A stretch of DNA of 64,000 bases from Epiperipatus broadwayi (taxonomy: Eukaryota > Onychophora > Udeonychophora > Euonychophora > Peripatidae), in NCBI GenBank assembly GCA_028023455.1, contig JAQFVV010000013.1, forward strand, positions 14,520,258 through 14,584,257, written 5' to 3'. The notes below the pieces were generated by a model. That model was not told the DNA's origin and searched no databases. It worked only from the letters and a program-made list of their open reading frames with translations. Positions within the stretch are counted from its first letter, which is position 1, and each line of letters begins with the position of its first letter. Position numbers and translations under genes: made by a program. Positions 45,251-58,241 of this stretch are shown piece after piece.

Positions 45251-48200
45251 CCTGAAAAAATTAATTTAGATATGGTTTTAATCAATGAATGGCCTGAATT
45301 AATAAGAAAAGAACTAGTAAAATTATTAATTTAAAGTAAATAACGATTGGAATTCAGTCAACCTTTAGACAATCCCAATATAAATAACCATCAACAATAT
45401 CAAATTACTGTCAAGGCAACCTCCTTTTAAAAATAAAGGTGAAATATATATATATTAATACATACATAAATATATATGTTACATGAAACATTTAAAATAA
45501 TATTCAGAATATATATTGTAACAGTTGCTGGGTTCAAACCCTGTTACAAAAGGAAAGAAAATTTAGATTTTAGACAATTTTTTATATTATTATTATTATG
45601 CTATAATTATTTTGGAAAAGTCGCACAGACAAACGCACATGTATTTGCTGGAATGAGGGATATAGGTATATATTTTAAGTGGCATACACGTATATAGGTA
45701 AATGTTTTTGTTGAATACAAGAAAAAAAAATTTAAAAGATTTTAAAGCGTGTAAAAAAAAAGTTTCTTTTACAATTATAACTTCCCGAATTAATTAGCCA
45801 AACATATCTCATTGTTCAAAAAAGAAAAACAGATCTAACTACTTGAAGGATATCTCTTTTTTTTTAATTAAACAGATTTTGTGGAAATAATTTTTTTAAG
45901 AGAAATGAATATGGAATGCCCATTATTTATTGAACACTTTTCAATTTCTTTTGTTTAATTAAAGTTGACGAAAAGATTTATAATTAAAAAGTTTCAAGAA
46001 ATTAAAAAAAAAAGAATTAGATAAGTAAAAGTCAAGATTGCTAAGTAGTTTCTTATTTTGTTGGCATTTTATTAAAAAAAAATCTATTTTTGAAAACAAA
46101 GGAATACCAGAGATAAGGAGAAAGGAAACTCAGATTATTAATTAATTTTAAGAAAACGGACAGTTGACTTTTGCTGGTCTGACGGGGAAGAAGAGCAAGT
46201 GTTATAAAATATATTGAAGAAGTCTTAGCAAGAGAAAATTTTAATAAATTAGCTACAAAGCAGAAAGACGGGGAATAAACTGTGTGAACTGAAATAAACA
46301 TAAAAGAGACCTCATGGATGGCATGGAGTAAAGTCACCATTGTGTCATGGTCTGTGTTAGGACTCCAGCTCTTTACCTAATGCCATATAAATATTTTTTT
46401 ATTTTAAGTAACACTCCTATGCCATATAAATATGTACCACCGTCAACATCCCCAATTGCCCTTCAGAACTACCACTATTTGAATCTGGTGCAGATCATCC
46501 ACCATTCTGGAATTTATCCAAAAGGAAAAAGGAACAGTAGAATAAATACGCCACTTTAGAAGGACTAAAGCATTGAAATATTAAGTGGAAGAGATGGACG
46601 CCATATTTTGCCTATGCTAAATTCCAGGATTAAATTATGAGTGCACTCAGAAACATATATGCAGGTTCTACAGACTCTGTAATACTGGTAAATATACACA
46701 TATTATATCATTTTAATCCTTAAACCTAATCCAACTTAACTGTGCGATTATCTAGTAATATACATGTATTATTTAGTGTTTTTTGTTGTTTTTTCTTTTA
46801 ATTGTAATTCATTAAAAGTATTTATCATATACATGAGTGTGCCATTTATTGTTTTTCTTAGAATAAATATTAGTGAATCTGAAAATAAACTGTTAATTTG
46901 TTTCAATACATGTTATATAATTCATATGTTCCAAAATCTGATACACGTGCATGCTGGTGTGCATCTAATAATAGGTTAAAGCAAAACAGGTTAGATAAAA
47001 AGGTGTGTGGGGATGTTAAGAGGTTTATTTTAGAGTGTAATGGGAATAAAATAGAAATTTAGAGAAAGATTCAATTTAAAAGTTCGTTCACCCTTCATTT
47101 CTTCTTCAGCGCAATGTGCTATCACACCCTGAGCATTAATACAGGCATCGAGTTAAATTGCTGAGTCAAACAAATATTTAATAGATCCTACAATTCTTGT
47201 TAAATAGCAAGATTGGTGCTTGGCAACAAACAAAAAAAAGATACATTGTCCATAAACGTAGAGATCTAATTAGAGGTAAAGTTAAAGCTGGGAGGGTTCG
47301 ATACAATTACCTTATATATGTGTGTTTTGTAGTCAGCTTCTTCTCTAACCCTTTTTGAATGACCCAAAGTTCGGGAAAACTTCATCAGAGGGCAGAATGA
47401 CTCAAATTTATGGGAAAACTTCACATGGGAAGGGCTATCAATAAGGCACAAATTCACCCTCAGGAAGAAAAAATAAATGTAAAATTTAGTTTGATAAGGA
47501 TGAATGTTTGACGTCAGATGATTTAAAAGTTAAAAATAAAAATGTAAACATACATGACAAAGAGTCGCAAAACATTACAATGGACTCCCAACGATGGGGC
47601 TTTTGAAGAACAGAGATCGATATGGCGAATGCAGATGAAGGATATAGAGGGCGCATTAATCAAAAAGAGAAAACTTTTTTTTTAAAAAGAGAGGAAATAT
47701 AGTGTTTTTTTAGGTATAAAATTCATTGCTGTTCAGTTAAATGTTTTTTTTTTTTTCTGGGAGAGAAAAATAATAAGAAATAGAATTTAATGGTAGATAG
47801 GCAAATAGGGCAAAAACAAAAAGGGGAAAAATAATAAATATTACGTGGAAAAATGGTCAGGGAGCTGGGACATTGAACCCAACATGTATTGTTAATCTCA
47901 CTAGAAAATAATATAAAATCAAAATCAAATGAAAACCAGATCACAGGGTAATATGGATAAAGAAACGACAGATAAGGGAAAGGAAATGGAAACAAGATAG
48001 ATATATATATATATGGAAAAGAACTATTTGTTTAATAAATAAAAGTAAAGATATTTTTAAAATAAATCAAAAGTCTGTTAGGAAATAAATGAAAAGTAAA
48101 ATATAATTAAAGCATATTGTAATGTAAGAAGTTTTAGATTTATTTAAAAAGATAGTTTACCTATTCTTTTAACTAAAAGAAAAAAATTTCAAATGTTACA

Positions 48201-51200
48201 ATGGATAATGAAAACAAAAGAAACTAAATTGTAACTTTAAATTATTATTGAAACTATTAAGAAAAAATTATGATTTAATCAGATATCCAAAATAATTTTC
48301 TAAATTATCTAGTCATGAGGTGATTATGTTTTCTTGGAGATCAGTAATATTTCCAACTGGTTAGGTAATCAATAATGTTAATTAATGTTGTAATTAAAAA
48401 GAAAAAAGGAGAGGGTTGATTAATCTAAAATAGAATTTAAAACTAATTAATAACATAATTGGTCTCAGACAATGATTTTGGCAAGGATATAAAAGCTACT
48501 AAATTTCCATTACATTTGGTCTGGTGTCTTTTCAGTTTTTATTGTTATTAAAAGTAGTGTGCTGTTAGTTGAAAAAAAGTAGTGTTATGTTACTCATTCT
48601 ACTATTAGAAATATTCTGCCATTATTTTGAATGTGATTTAGTTGATTATTTTACTTTGGCTAGCTATACTAATTTTGCTAATTTCTTCATCAAGAAAAAT
48701 TAGTTCATCCATCAGCTATGTATAGCTAATTATGCAGATGCCTTAACATCACTATGCAGTGCTAAGCTCTCACAGGCCTTTGGGATGTTCATTTGATTTT
48801 CAGCACTCAGTTCCTTTGCATTTAACGGCTTGGAAAATGTGACAAATATCCACAATATGTCATTTCTGATATGGTAACCATCATTATAGAAAACTATTTC
48901 CAAACAAAATCATTCAGATATATAATGCTTGGAAAAAAACTACAACCTGTTAAAAGAAACTAGGAATGCCAGCCATGAACTCAATCAACTCTCAAGAAAA
49001 CAGGATCACTCCAGAGTAAAGACTATAGCAAAACCTAGATAAATATTGTAAACCTGTGCTTTGCATCTTATTTCTTGTACATGCTATAATAAAGTAATTT
49101 GCTATGTTTGTTAATATGTTTTTTTTAAAAAGTAAACAAATAATTTAAAGTAAAAGATAAGTGTTTTATTGTATGCAGATTACTTTATCAACCTGAATGC
49201 AAAATACATGCCATTATTATGTTTCTTATCTGTATAAATAATTAATAATTCTAATTATTTAAAATGTTTTGTTAAGATATCTTTCATTATAGTAAGACAT
49301 GTACTTGTATAAAGTTAAAATGTAGCTAAAGGTTGTTTTAAAAGTTGTAAGAGTAAATAAATAATATTGAGTAAATTAATTATTCAAATTAAGTCTTCAT
49401 TTAATTAAGTTATTAACTAAAATAAATATTTGAGTTTAAAACAATGTTTGTTAAACTAGATTTAAATAATAATAGGTTGCTTTACGAAATAAGTTAATAT
49501 TTTAATTTCTAATTATTCATTTAAGATAGGTATTTTAATTTAATAAACTTTATTAAGAAGCTAAATTTAGATAAAATTTGTCCATATAGTTAAATAATAG
49601 ATTTAGTTATTTAAATCAGCCTCAAATTAGTTAATAAAGTAGCTTTAAATTAAAGAAATAATTAACTTCCTGTCTACATGTGTGTGTAAATGTTTGTGCT
49701 TACATGTTTAACAATTACTTGGCTTTATTTGCCAAGATATTAATTTTAAGAGTTAAAATTTTAATAATAAATATTTTATCAATCATGCAAAATAAAGGGT
49801 TAACTTTAAAACTTAAAAGGTCCTTAAATAAACAAAAGGGGAAAAAGATATTTATTTTATTAAAGAAAAAGTGTAATCATTATTTAAATATCTTATTTAT
49901 TATATAACTTTGTTAATTGATAAGTAATAAGATCATCTTCAACTCAAGACTGCTGAAACACATGGTTATTTTAAAATAATATAGGTTAATATAACATAAT
50001 AATTCTTAGTTAATTACTGGAAATTAATTAACCTTTTGGTCACAGATGTCTCTTTTTGTGGGCATTGATTAAAGTTTTGAGTGATGGTTTAAACTAGTAT
50101 AAAAACATCAGATTATCATTTCTTGGTATGCTTATGCTTGCTTACTTCTGTTTTGCTCTGGTTTGTGTTCAGTTTACCATCTATTCTGCTTACTGGTGCT
50201 TCAGACAAACTTCTGTGCAACATCAAGAATAGTAATATTTTTATATATCTTTATTTTATTTTAATCAAAGTTAAGATATTAATTTTATTAGTTTAAAACC
50301 TACAATGTTGTGCTTATCAGTTAAAGATATTCTTGTTTTATTCTATGCTGCAATTCAATTTAGAACTTTCTTAATTTTAATTTAAAAATGCCATAAAAGA
50401 ATAATTTAGTTATAACAAGTAGATTTCTTCATTTTTGTTTAATTGTAAACTTTAAAATAAACCAGGTGATATGTTTCAAAATGATAATTCATCAATTTAT
50501 GCTGAACATTATTCTAATTCATTTGATTATTATCCATTATTATTGTAAAAGAAGAAAACTTAAATTTAAAGCAAAGAGCTTATAATACTTAAACTTTAAA
50601 ATATAAATAAACTGCTATGCTGATCTCTTTTATTATATGATTTGTTTGAAATAATTATATGTTATATTAACTCATAATGAATATAATACCATGTTTACTT
50701 TTTAAAAATTAATTATGTAGTTATTAAAAAAATAACTTATTGTCTTTAGCATAGGAGGATCTGCTATTAAATTATATTTGCTGTCTCCAAATTTGTGCTA
50801 TTAAATAAAATATTCAAGAGAAAACCTGGAATTGATCAACTTCTTTGAATTTAAAAAAGAATATAATTTTAATATGCTTTGATCTCACTGAATTTTAATT
50901 ATAAAAATGTTATATAAGGATGTGAATGAAAAAAGCCCTAAAATATATTTGTCTACTTAAAATACTTTGCGTTAATAATCCATAAGGATATTTGATATGC
51001 ATTTGTGTGTTATTTGTGAACTATTCAGTTTATTAAAAAAATGTTTTCAAGGAAATATTGTTAAAATTCAAATACCTGGATATGACTTTTATTATTATTT
51101 TGTTAAATTAAATTTGCTGTTGTGTGTGCTTCTTTACAAAAAAAAAGTTATAGATATTTTGCTAATTCCACTTGTACTATGGATCTGGAAAATTTTCTAT

Positions 51201-52792
51201 AAAATAAATAATACTATACTCTGACATCATTGAATGAATATTTTTCTAGCTAGCTGGTATATTGGCCAATTTCTTCAAATATTAATTAATTTCATGTTTA
51301 AATATAATTTAGGATTAAGAACTTTTAAATGCTTATATTATGTTTATCTGGAATTATATTTGCTGCTTTCAAAAATTTTATTCTTTCTTGGTGCGGATAT
51401 TCCCTTATGAGGACAACCCATCAGAGAAGGACTTTGTGCCCTCAGCAGACTGCTCACAAGGGAAAATTTCCTTTAATGAACTAAAGTGTTTTACAAAAAG
51501 TAAAAGGAAATATACAATTTTTTTATTATTATTTTAATATTATTATGATATTCTTGTCATTATGTCATGTGTCAAGGTAATTTTATTGCTATTGTTATTT
51601 TAATGGGTTTATGCTAGAATGTGTTGGAATTTCCACAAATTCTCAGATAAAATTTTATATATTTCATTATGTGCTGGTTTATTAAACTTGACAATATTTT
51701 ATCTATTACATTTATTTTCTCTTACAAGGTTTATGAGTATTTCAGTCACTCATTGGTTAAACAGTTTTAAAAGTGTGTATCACAAGTCTAGTCTATTGAT
51801 AATTATTATCATAATATAATAGCTTGCCTATACATACCAAATTTAATTGCATATTTATCCGCTTCATATTACTTTACTTTATTTTGCATTATGTCCACTT
51901 TATTTATTAAAATTTTTATATTACATATTGTGTATATGCATGTATTTTGTTATCTATTGCCAAAATTTTATTGTGCTCTTATTTTTTAAATAATTTGATA
52001 GTTGTTTGACTAACTGCTATTGTTGGTTTCAGAGATTGCTTATTGTTTGGATAATTTTATGCATATATTAATTTAGTCATCTTATTACTTATTAGTGTTA
52101 AGTTGTTATCTTGCCACCATTTTGGTATGAGGTCTTTGCTTTTGGAAAATTAGGCCTATTTTATAATGATTTATTGTGCCTTGTGGGATGGAGAAGCTCT
52201 CTCCATGATTTATGTTTATTCCATGAGCTGATAGTTCTTTGTATTTTTGTAATAGTTATTGCTCCCATTATTATTAAGGGTCTTTCCACATTTCCCTGAT
52301 GTGCTGTGACAAAATATAGGCATCCTCTTTTGAAACAGGCAAAAACTCTCTATCAAGTGATGTTTATTGAATTCCTCCTTTGCTTTAGATATAGATACAT
52401 AGAAACCACCATTCTTATGAATATTTTATAGCTCTGCAGAGTCTATATTTTTTGCCTATCACTCATGATGAACTTTATATATATTTTCCACCACAATAGG
52501 TGAAGTTATCTTTGTATTAGAATTGACATGGCAATGATTAGGAAGTTTAAGAAGAGTTAGTTCTTCAGGTTGTGCATACAGTGCTTTGTGGTGCATAACA
52601 GTGTCTGTATTGTGTTGCTGTGTTGTTTAGTCAGCCACAAGTAAACCAACAATAATCATTTAATATTTAGTACATGGCATTTGGATAATATATACACTTT
52701 ATATTTGCTATATACCCATCTGGATCATGTCCCTGATAGATTTGTAAGTTATTTAATATTTAAAATACTATTATTATTATTTACTTTTTTTA
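45251..52792. other. Long gene-poor AT-rich stretch
   Basis: Mostly featureless. Possible signals, all weak: a short first-exon candidate at 46,637-46,687; GC-richer patches at 47,560-47,650 with a CRE word TTGACGTCAG near 47,506; a 57-codon minus-strand frame at about 48,725-48,900 (VTFSKPLNAKELSAENQM) that might be transposon-derived; and a coding-like patch at 51,390-51,510. A (TA)n run sits at 48,000-48,014. Confidence 0.4.
46637..46687 (+). other. Possible first coding exon
   Basis: An ATG at 46,637 opens 17 codons (MSALRNIYAGSTDSVIL) that end at CTG followed by GTAAAT, a fair splice donor. Some 30 bases upstream lies GACGCCATATTTTG, similar to YY1-type promoter words. I do not recognise the peptide and found no second exon, so this may be chance. 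Confidence 0.18.
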
Positions 52793-52795
52793 TGT

Positions 52796-52868
52796 GTCAT
52801 ACCAACCCGCTAACCCGGACAACTTCCTGTAAGGCAGCTGTGCTGACCTCTCAACCACCAATGCTTGA
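52796..52868 (-). repeat. tRNA-derived SINE, copy 2 (internally deleted)
   Basis: The minus-strand head GCATTGGTGGTTGAGAGGTC and the arm CTGCCTTACAGGAAG match copies 1 and 3. The B-box region is shortened (TTAGCGGGTTGG) before the shared end TATGACACATAAAAAAAG. The long (ATT)n array directly abuts its 5' end. Confidence 0.7.
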
Positions 52869-52869
52869 C

Positions 52870-53040
<171 letters not shown>

Positions 53041-55418
53041 GTGGACAGTAATTAAGTATGATTTATGTGCATGACTTCTGGTAAATGGCCCATGATTTAA
53101 AAATTTATGTAGTAGTTTTAAAACAGTGCTAGGCAATCTTAGTTAAGTTGTCTAAATCTTATAATTACTGATATTCTACCAGTCTGCTTATTCAAACCCA
53201 GCTAGTATATAATGCAATATTAATTTAGTTGCCTAGATTCCATAATTATTAATATTATATTAGTCTATTATTTATTTAAGCTCAGTTAATTTTAATCTGG
53301 CATAATTGTATGCTAATCTGCCTTTTAAGGTTAGATCAAATGTTACTTGGCAAAAGTGTGTATTTTCAATTGGATTATGGCTCACTTTAGTATAAGCTAT
53401 AATTTTGGTATTATTTATTTCAATTTTTTTTTAATTGTTCGTGAGCTAATTTAAAATAAGAATTAATTTTATTGTTAAACCAATATTTCCATGTGGGAAT
53501 CTTTGATGTATAACCAACAAAAAGATTTGTATTTGAACCTTAGTAAATCTGTTAATCAGGGTCTGGATGCACTTATGTGGCAATTGATTTTAACTATCTG
53601 TAACAGCGCTTATGATTGCAAATAATTCCAAATGTTTGATATAAATAAAAATTTTGTACATATTATTTTTATATTTAATCATTAATAAATTTAATTGTCA
53701 TTTTAAAACTATTTAGTTTCTGTTTTCCATATGTCATTTGTCTTGGGTTCACTAAATTTTATGAGTCCATTAAAGGTATTAAGTTTACTATTTACAAAAA
53801 TAACCAAATTTTGCACTTCCAAAACTTGACATTTCCAATAATAATCTTCACAGAATCTCCTCAATTCCAAAGATTGGAATTGCCTATGAGAGAAATTAAA
53901 AATTGAATATTTTAAGATAAAATCAGATTGATGTAATTATTTGTTGAAGATTATTCAAGCTACTTTCAGACTGCCCTCATTATTAATCATTTCTTTATAA
54001 TTTAAAGATTTAATCATTGCACTTTATAATTTCGTTTGTGTTGTCCATGGAATAATAGAGACATAAAATATATCCTTTTCTTTCTATTGTTTTCGAGTGA
54101 TATCCTGGATAAATAGCTCTGATTATTCTGAATTTAAGATATTTTATTATGCAATTATTTAGAAAGTTAGATGTTATCTTTGTGTAATTATTTCAATGTG
54201 ACAAAATATTGGAAAGAGAAGTATATGCCTCTTACAGTCTCCCATGATATTAGTCATTTATTTGGCAACCAATGATTAAAGAAGAATTCCTGAAAAATAT
54301 TTAGAACCCTGAGATTATCATTATTGTTATTATATTCATATTATTGAATAAGTCATTCATTTAAATTACATTATTGTTGTGGCAAAAAATACCTTAATTA
54401 TTCGATGTACTATTAGAAAGTACTCTGCATTATATTTTTACTCTGCAAGAGTAGAGTATTTAAATTCATGCTTTTTTTATCCTATTCTGTGACAAATATT
54501 AAATATTGAAGTTGTTTCAGACGAAGATTGATATAAGATGTTTCTGTTGGTGCAAATAACTTATATACTCAGAGAATATATTTTGATGGAGAGGAATTTA
54601 GATTTTAAAAGTATTTTAAAAATAAGAGTGAAGTTTATTCCTTTTCTTAATTTAATTTGTAATTATTTAATATGTATTAAACATTGTTACAGTTGCTTTA
54701 AAATTTTCTCCTTTGCCTTGATAGATGTCTCTGAAGTATCCTTTCTTTTATTGTAACCGTCACTGAATTTAGTCCATGTCTCAGTCATAAGAGTCTCTAA
54801 TTGTATTTATAGTATTAACCTAACCTGCCAATATTATAGAATCTACTACTAATGACTCTCTGATTGTCCCCCTCTAGGTTAATATATAATTCAAAGTCTA
54901 GACAGTAATTGATACAGGGGTAAGATTTTATTCTCTTTACAAACTTTTATAAAATTAAAAATAATAGAATTCTTACCACCTATTTCAAAATAGACTAAAC
55001 TATAATAAGTAACTATGTAATTAGTGTAATTTAGTTTATTTTTATTTTGATTACTGTGCTAATGTTTTTTTTGTAAATTAGCATGTTGTTTTACATTATT
55101 AATTTGCTTTAATTTTCTCTCCATACCTCACCATACTGTAGAATTAAAATAATTTTGTGTCAATTATATATATGTGTTTAAATATGTTATGTCAGTCTCT
55201 TGCTTATTAGTGCTCTACATGGAATCAAGTACTTGAAGCATTTTAAAACCTTTTGTTGATATTCCAGATTTTAGTTGGATGGCACCCACGAATTTATGCT
55301 CAATATAAATAAAAGTATCCACGGGAGAGGTGTTTGCTTTTTGCAGTTATGGAGAAAGTGCAACAGTCTTGAAAAGTGGCCACAGATTGTATATTTATAT
55401 ACAATCTCAATCTGATCA
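53041..55418. other. AT-rich spacer
   Basis: No gene found. TGTAACCGTCACTG at 54,753 matches a terminus-like word seen at 36,781. A 22 bp palindrome (GATTGTATATTTATATACAA) lies near 55,386, just before the Penelope-like element. Confidence 0.45.
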
Positions 55419-56663
55419 TTGATATGGTTAATCTGTAAAAATATTAACCATAATAATTTATCTGCTTATATAACAGAGCTATATGGATCAGTGGACAGAA
55501 AGCACTCAATAGACATAGTCAAAACAGAATTAATTAATAAACAATGCCCAGATGGTAAATTTAACTTTATTGTGGCCTTTTTGGAATGGATGAATGAAAA
55601 TATTCACACTATTTTTGAAGGAAAATGGTATAAAATGAAGCAAGGATGGCCAATGGGCCTAGCCATTAGTGGCATAATGTCCAGCATCTTCTTAAACTAC
55701 CATGAGAAACAAGTAATATTAATTATACAAGCAGATAACCCCACAATGATATATCTTAAATATGTGGATGATGTGTTTATTGCTGCTAAAAGGAGTACAA
55801 TCTTAAACATCACCAAAGAATTACAGCTGATGTCTAAACTCACACTAAATACCACATGGAAAAATGATCAACACCATCTAAAATATCTGGACCTAGACAT
55901 ACAAAGAGAAGATAAACAATTAATGTACCGCATGACCATCAAACCCCTAAAAATTAGAGGATACATGCATCAGAGTGCAATAGTTCCCAACTCACATAAA
56001 TATGCTGGACTGAATTCATTTCTACATAGAAATGATTACTTATGTAAATGTAATTCAGACAAAAGAGATAACATATTAAAATACATTAGAGAACTAATAT
56101 CTGTTGGCTACAAATATAGACACATAACTAAAAAAATAGCACAGTTCCAAGCAAAAATAAACCAGCAAGGCAGAATCAGAGACAATAAACCATGAATAAC
56201 TATACCATACATACCCAACATTGCCAAACATCTAACTAAAACATTATCAAAAGAATTTATTATTGGTTTCTGCACTTCAGCCAACACCAATAGACTAATA
56301 AACAATTCAAAAGATAAACTTGATCCCAAACTAACATCTCAAGTGGTATACCAGATACAATGCCCTCAGGCCAGATGCAGAGCCTCATATTATGGGGAAA
56401 CAAAAACTACCATTACAAAAAGAGCATCCCAGCACATATATATGTATAAAAGGGCACTGAACAACAAGAAGTCTACATCAGCATTTGTGGAACATGAAAA
56501 AGCTACTGGACACAGATTTGAACCCACCAACCCCACAATAGTGTGCAAAGAGAGTAATGACCATAGGCACAAAATAAAGGAGGCATATTTCATAAATAAT
56601 GACACCCAATCAATCAATAGAAAAGACACATGTTTTTCAATTTCAAAAAGATGGACAAACTAA
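55419..56663 (+). pseudogene. Penelope-like element: reverse transcriptase plus GIY-YIG endonuclease, one in-frame stop
   Basis: Penelope-like elements copy RNA into DNA with a telomerase-related RT and nick the target with a GIY-YIG nuclease. One frame runs from 55,419 to 56,663 and is broken only by a TGA at 56,193-56,195. RT: LYGSVDRKHSIDIV (residues 21-34, block A, where the expected aspartate is replaced by AYIT), MKQGWPMGLAISGIM (73-87, block B), YVDDVF (115-120, catalytic block C). After the stop: IPYIPNIAKHLTKTL linker, then VVYQIQC (GIY position), a C-x4-C pair, YYGET (YIG position), KRASQH, FVEHEKATGH and KIKEAYFI with SINRK, the usual nuclease residues. The RT amino terminus is missing, so the copy is 5'-truncated. 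The 3' end holds a hammerhead-like relic. Confidence 0.9.
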
Positions 56664-57029
56664 TTCAAACAATATTTTAAATAAAATACCAACACATCTA
56701 ATTAACATAAATTTGAATACTCCCCCTCATCACTATCAACCGCACACAGCTATGATTATGAAGCCATAGAGCTTTGAAAGCGCTAAGCTTTAAATAGATT
56801 TAATAATATATAACTTCTTTAATGAACATTATAAGCGCATAATTATTGATAGGTTATGATTCTAAAATTTAAAATTCATAAATCAATGGTAACCAGTTAT
56901 ATAATTACTTTCCCAAATTGGGGTGAGAACATTTCAGCCATAAATGTCAATTTAAGTTGGGGACATTGAAGATATCTGTTATAATATATATATATATATA
57001 TATATATACATATTATAACAGATTATTAT

Positions 57030-57072
<43 letters not shown>

Positions 57073-57890
57073 AATAATAAGGAAAAAAAATATAATAATT
57101 AATTAAATAAGTGCATCAGTGGGCAGATAGGAAAAGCAAATTTAAAAAGAGATGATGTGTAAATGTAGCAACAGACTTTGCTAAAGTTTTAGTGTTAGTA
57201 AGGTGTATTGAGAGGGTGAAGCTGATACTCTATTTAAAGGAAATAACAATGTTATAACAGAATGTATACAAATAATTATACTAATAGTAAGACAATGTAA
57301 TTATAGTGACTAAACCAGGATAAAAGAAAATAGTGGCATAAAGTATGGTGATATGGATGAATTTGTACACAAAAGACAAATTAAATGGACTTGATAGTAC
57401 TGGTACAAATAAATATAGCATAAATACTCAAATCATGAATAGTAATAAGAGATATTGATACTTTAGTTATGATTATTTGAATAAGGATAATGATGGAGGA
57501 AACAGTGGAAAGCAAAATGTAAAAATTAGTATAAAGTGTAATGATAGAGATGAACTGAACAAATATTTCATTAAAATTAAAATAGATGATAACACAAGAC
57601 AGATTATGAAAATTAAAAGTGTTTTGCCTGTTAAGACCTACAAATGAAAAAATATAAGTAATACAAAAACATCAAAAATATTAAATCAATCCAAATATAA
57701 AGCAACTTATTTTCAAGTATAGATCACCTGAAGAAGTACCTTATCCAAAAACTAATTCTGACATAGGAAAAGAAATAGGAAAAGAAATTGGTAGAACCAA
57801 ACAACATAAAGTGGAAACTCTATTTTAGAATGACAAGAATGACTGAAACACAGGCTTATTATATATCTTCATCAATATATGTTATATATA
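56664..57890. repeat. AT microsatellites and spacer after the Penelope-like element
   Basis: Two (AT)n runs at 56,982-57,009 and 57,034-57,068; the first lies inside an inverted pair CTGTTATAATATA / TATTATAACAG. No gene is seen up to 57,890. Confidence 0.8.
56745..56800 (+). ncRNA. Degenerate hammerhead-like motif at the Penelope-like 3' end
   Basis: About 80 bases after the nuclease frame, CTATGATTATGAAGC, a short arm, TTGAAAGCGCTAAGC keep the order core - stem II - GAAA - minimal stem III - UA. AGCT flanks it on both sides. The core is disrupted by inserted bases. Known: Penelope-like elements often carry type I hammerheads in their terminal repeats. Confidence 0.35.
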
Positions 57891-58241
57891 GGATATATGA
57901 GCCCAGACTTTCACACAACCCATCATTCTCCACTCTATCCCATAACACTGATGCACCTGAACACATATATATCAAAAAGATAAATAATCACCAATATATG
58001 TATTTCATGCTAAACCAGTAATCATCAGTTGGATTAGATTATCATCTCTACACATATATGCAATAAGTGCTCAGATATATATTAAAATAGCCCATCTTCA
58101 TACTTTAATGGACAGGCTTCAATCCACTCCACACTCCATCTCTTCAACAATCCATCCAATTGAAAATGTGTTCAGGTGCATCAGGGTTATGACATAGAGT
58201 GGAGAGTGATGGGTCATGTGAAAGTCTGTGCTCATATATCC
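57891..58241. repeat. Inverted repeat, ~77 bp arms
   Basis: The left arm (57,891-57,967, starting GGATATATGAGCCCAGACTT) and right arm (58,166-58,241) are about 90% complementary, sharing TTCTCCACTCTAT and GATGCACCTGAACACAT. About 200 bases separate them. Confidence 0.85.

Noticed and set aside
45515-45546. A tRNA or mini-SINE at TGTAACAG...GGGTTCAAACCC...CTGTTACA
   Set aside because: It has a B-box-like T arm and complementary ends but no D or anticodon arm; too little to annotate.
56390-56629. Minus-strand frame of 79 codons
   Set aside because: It is the antisense shadow of the GIY-YIG nuclease frame.
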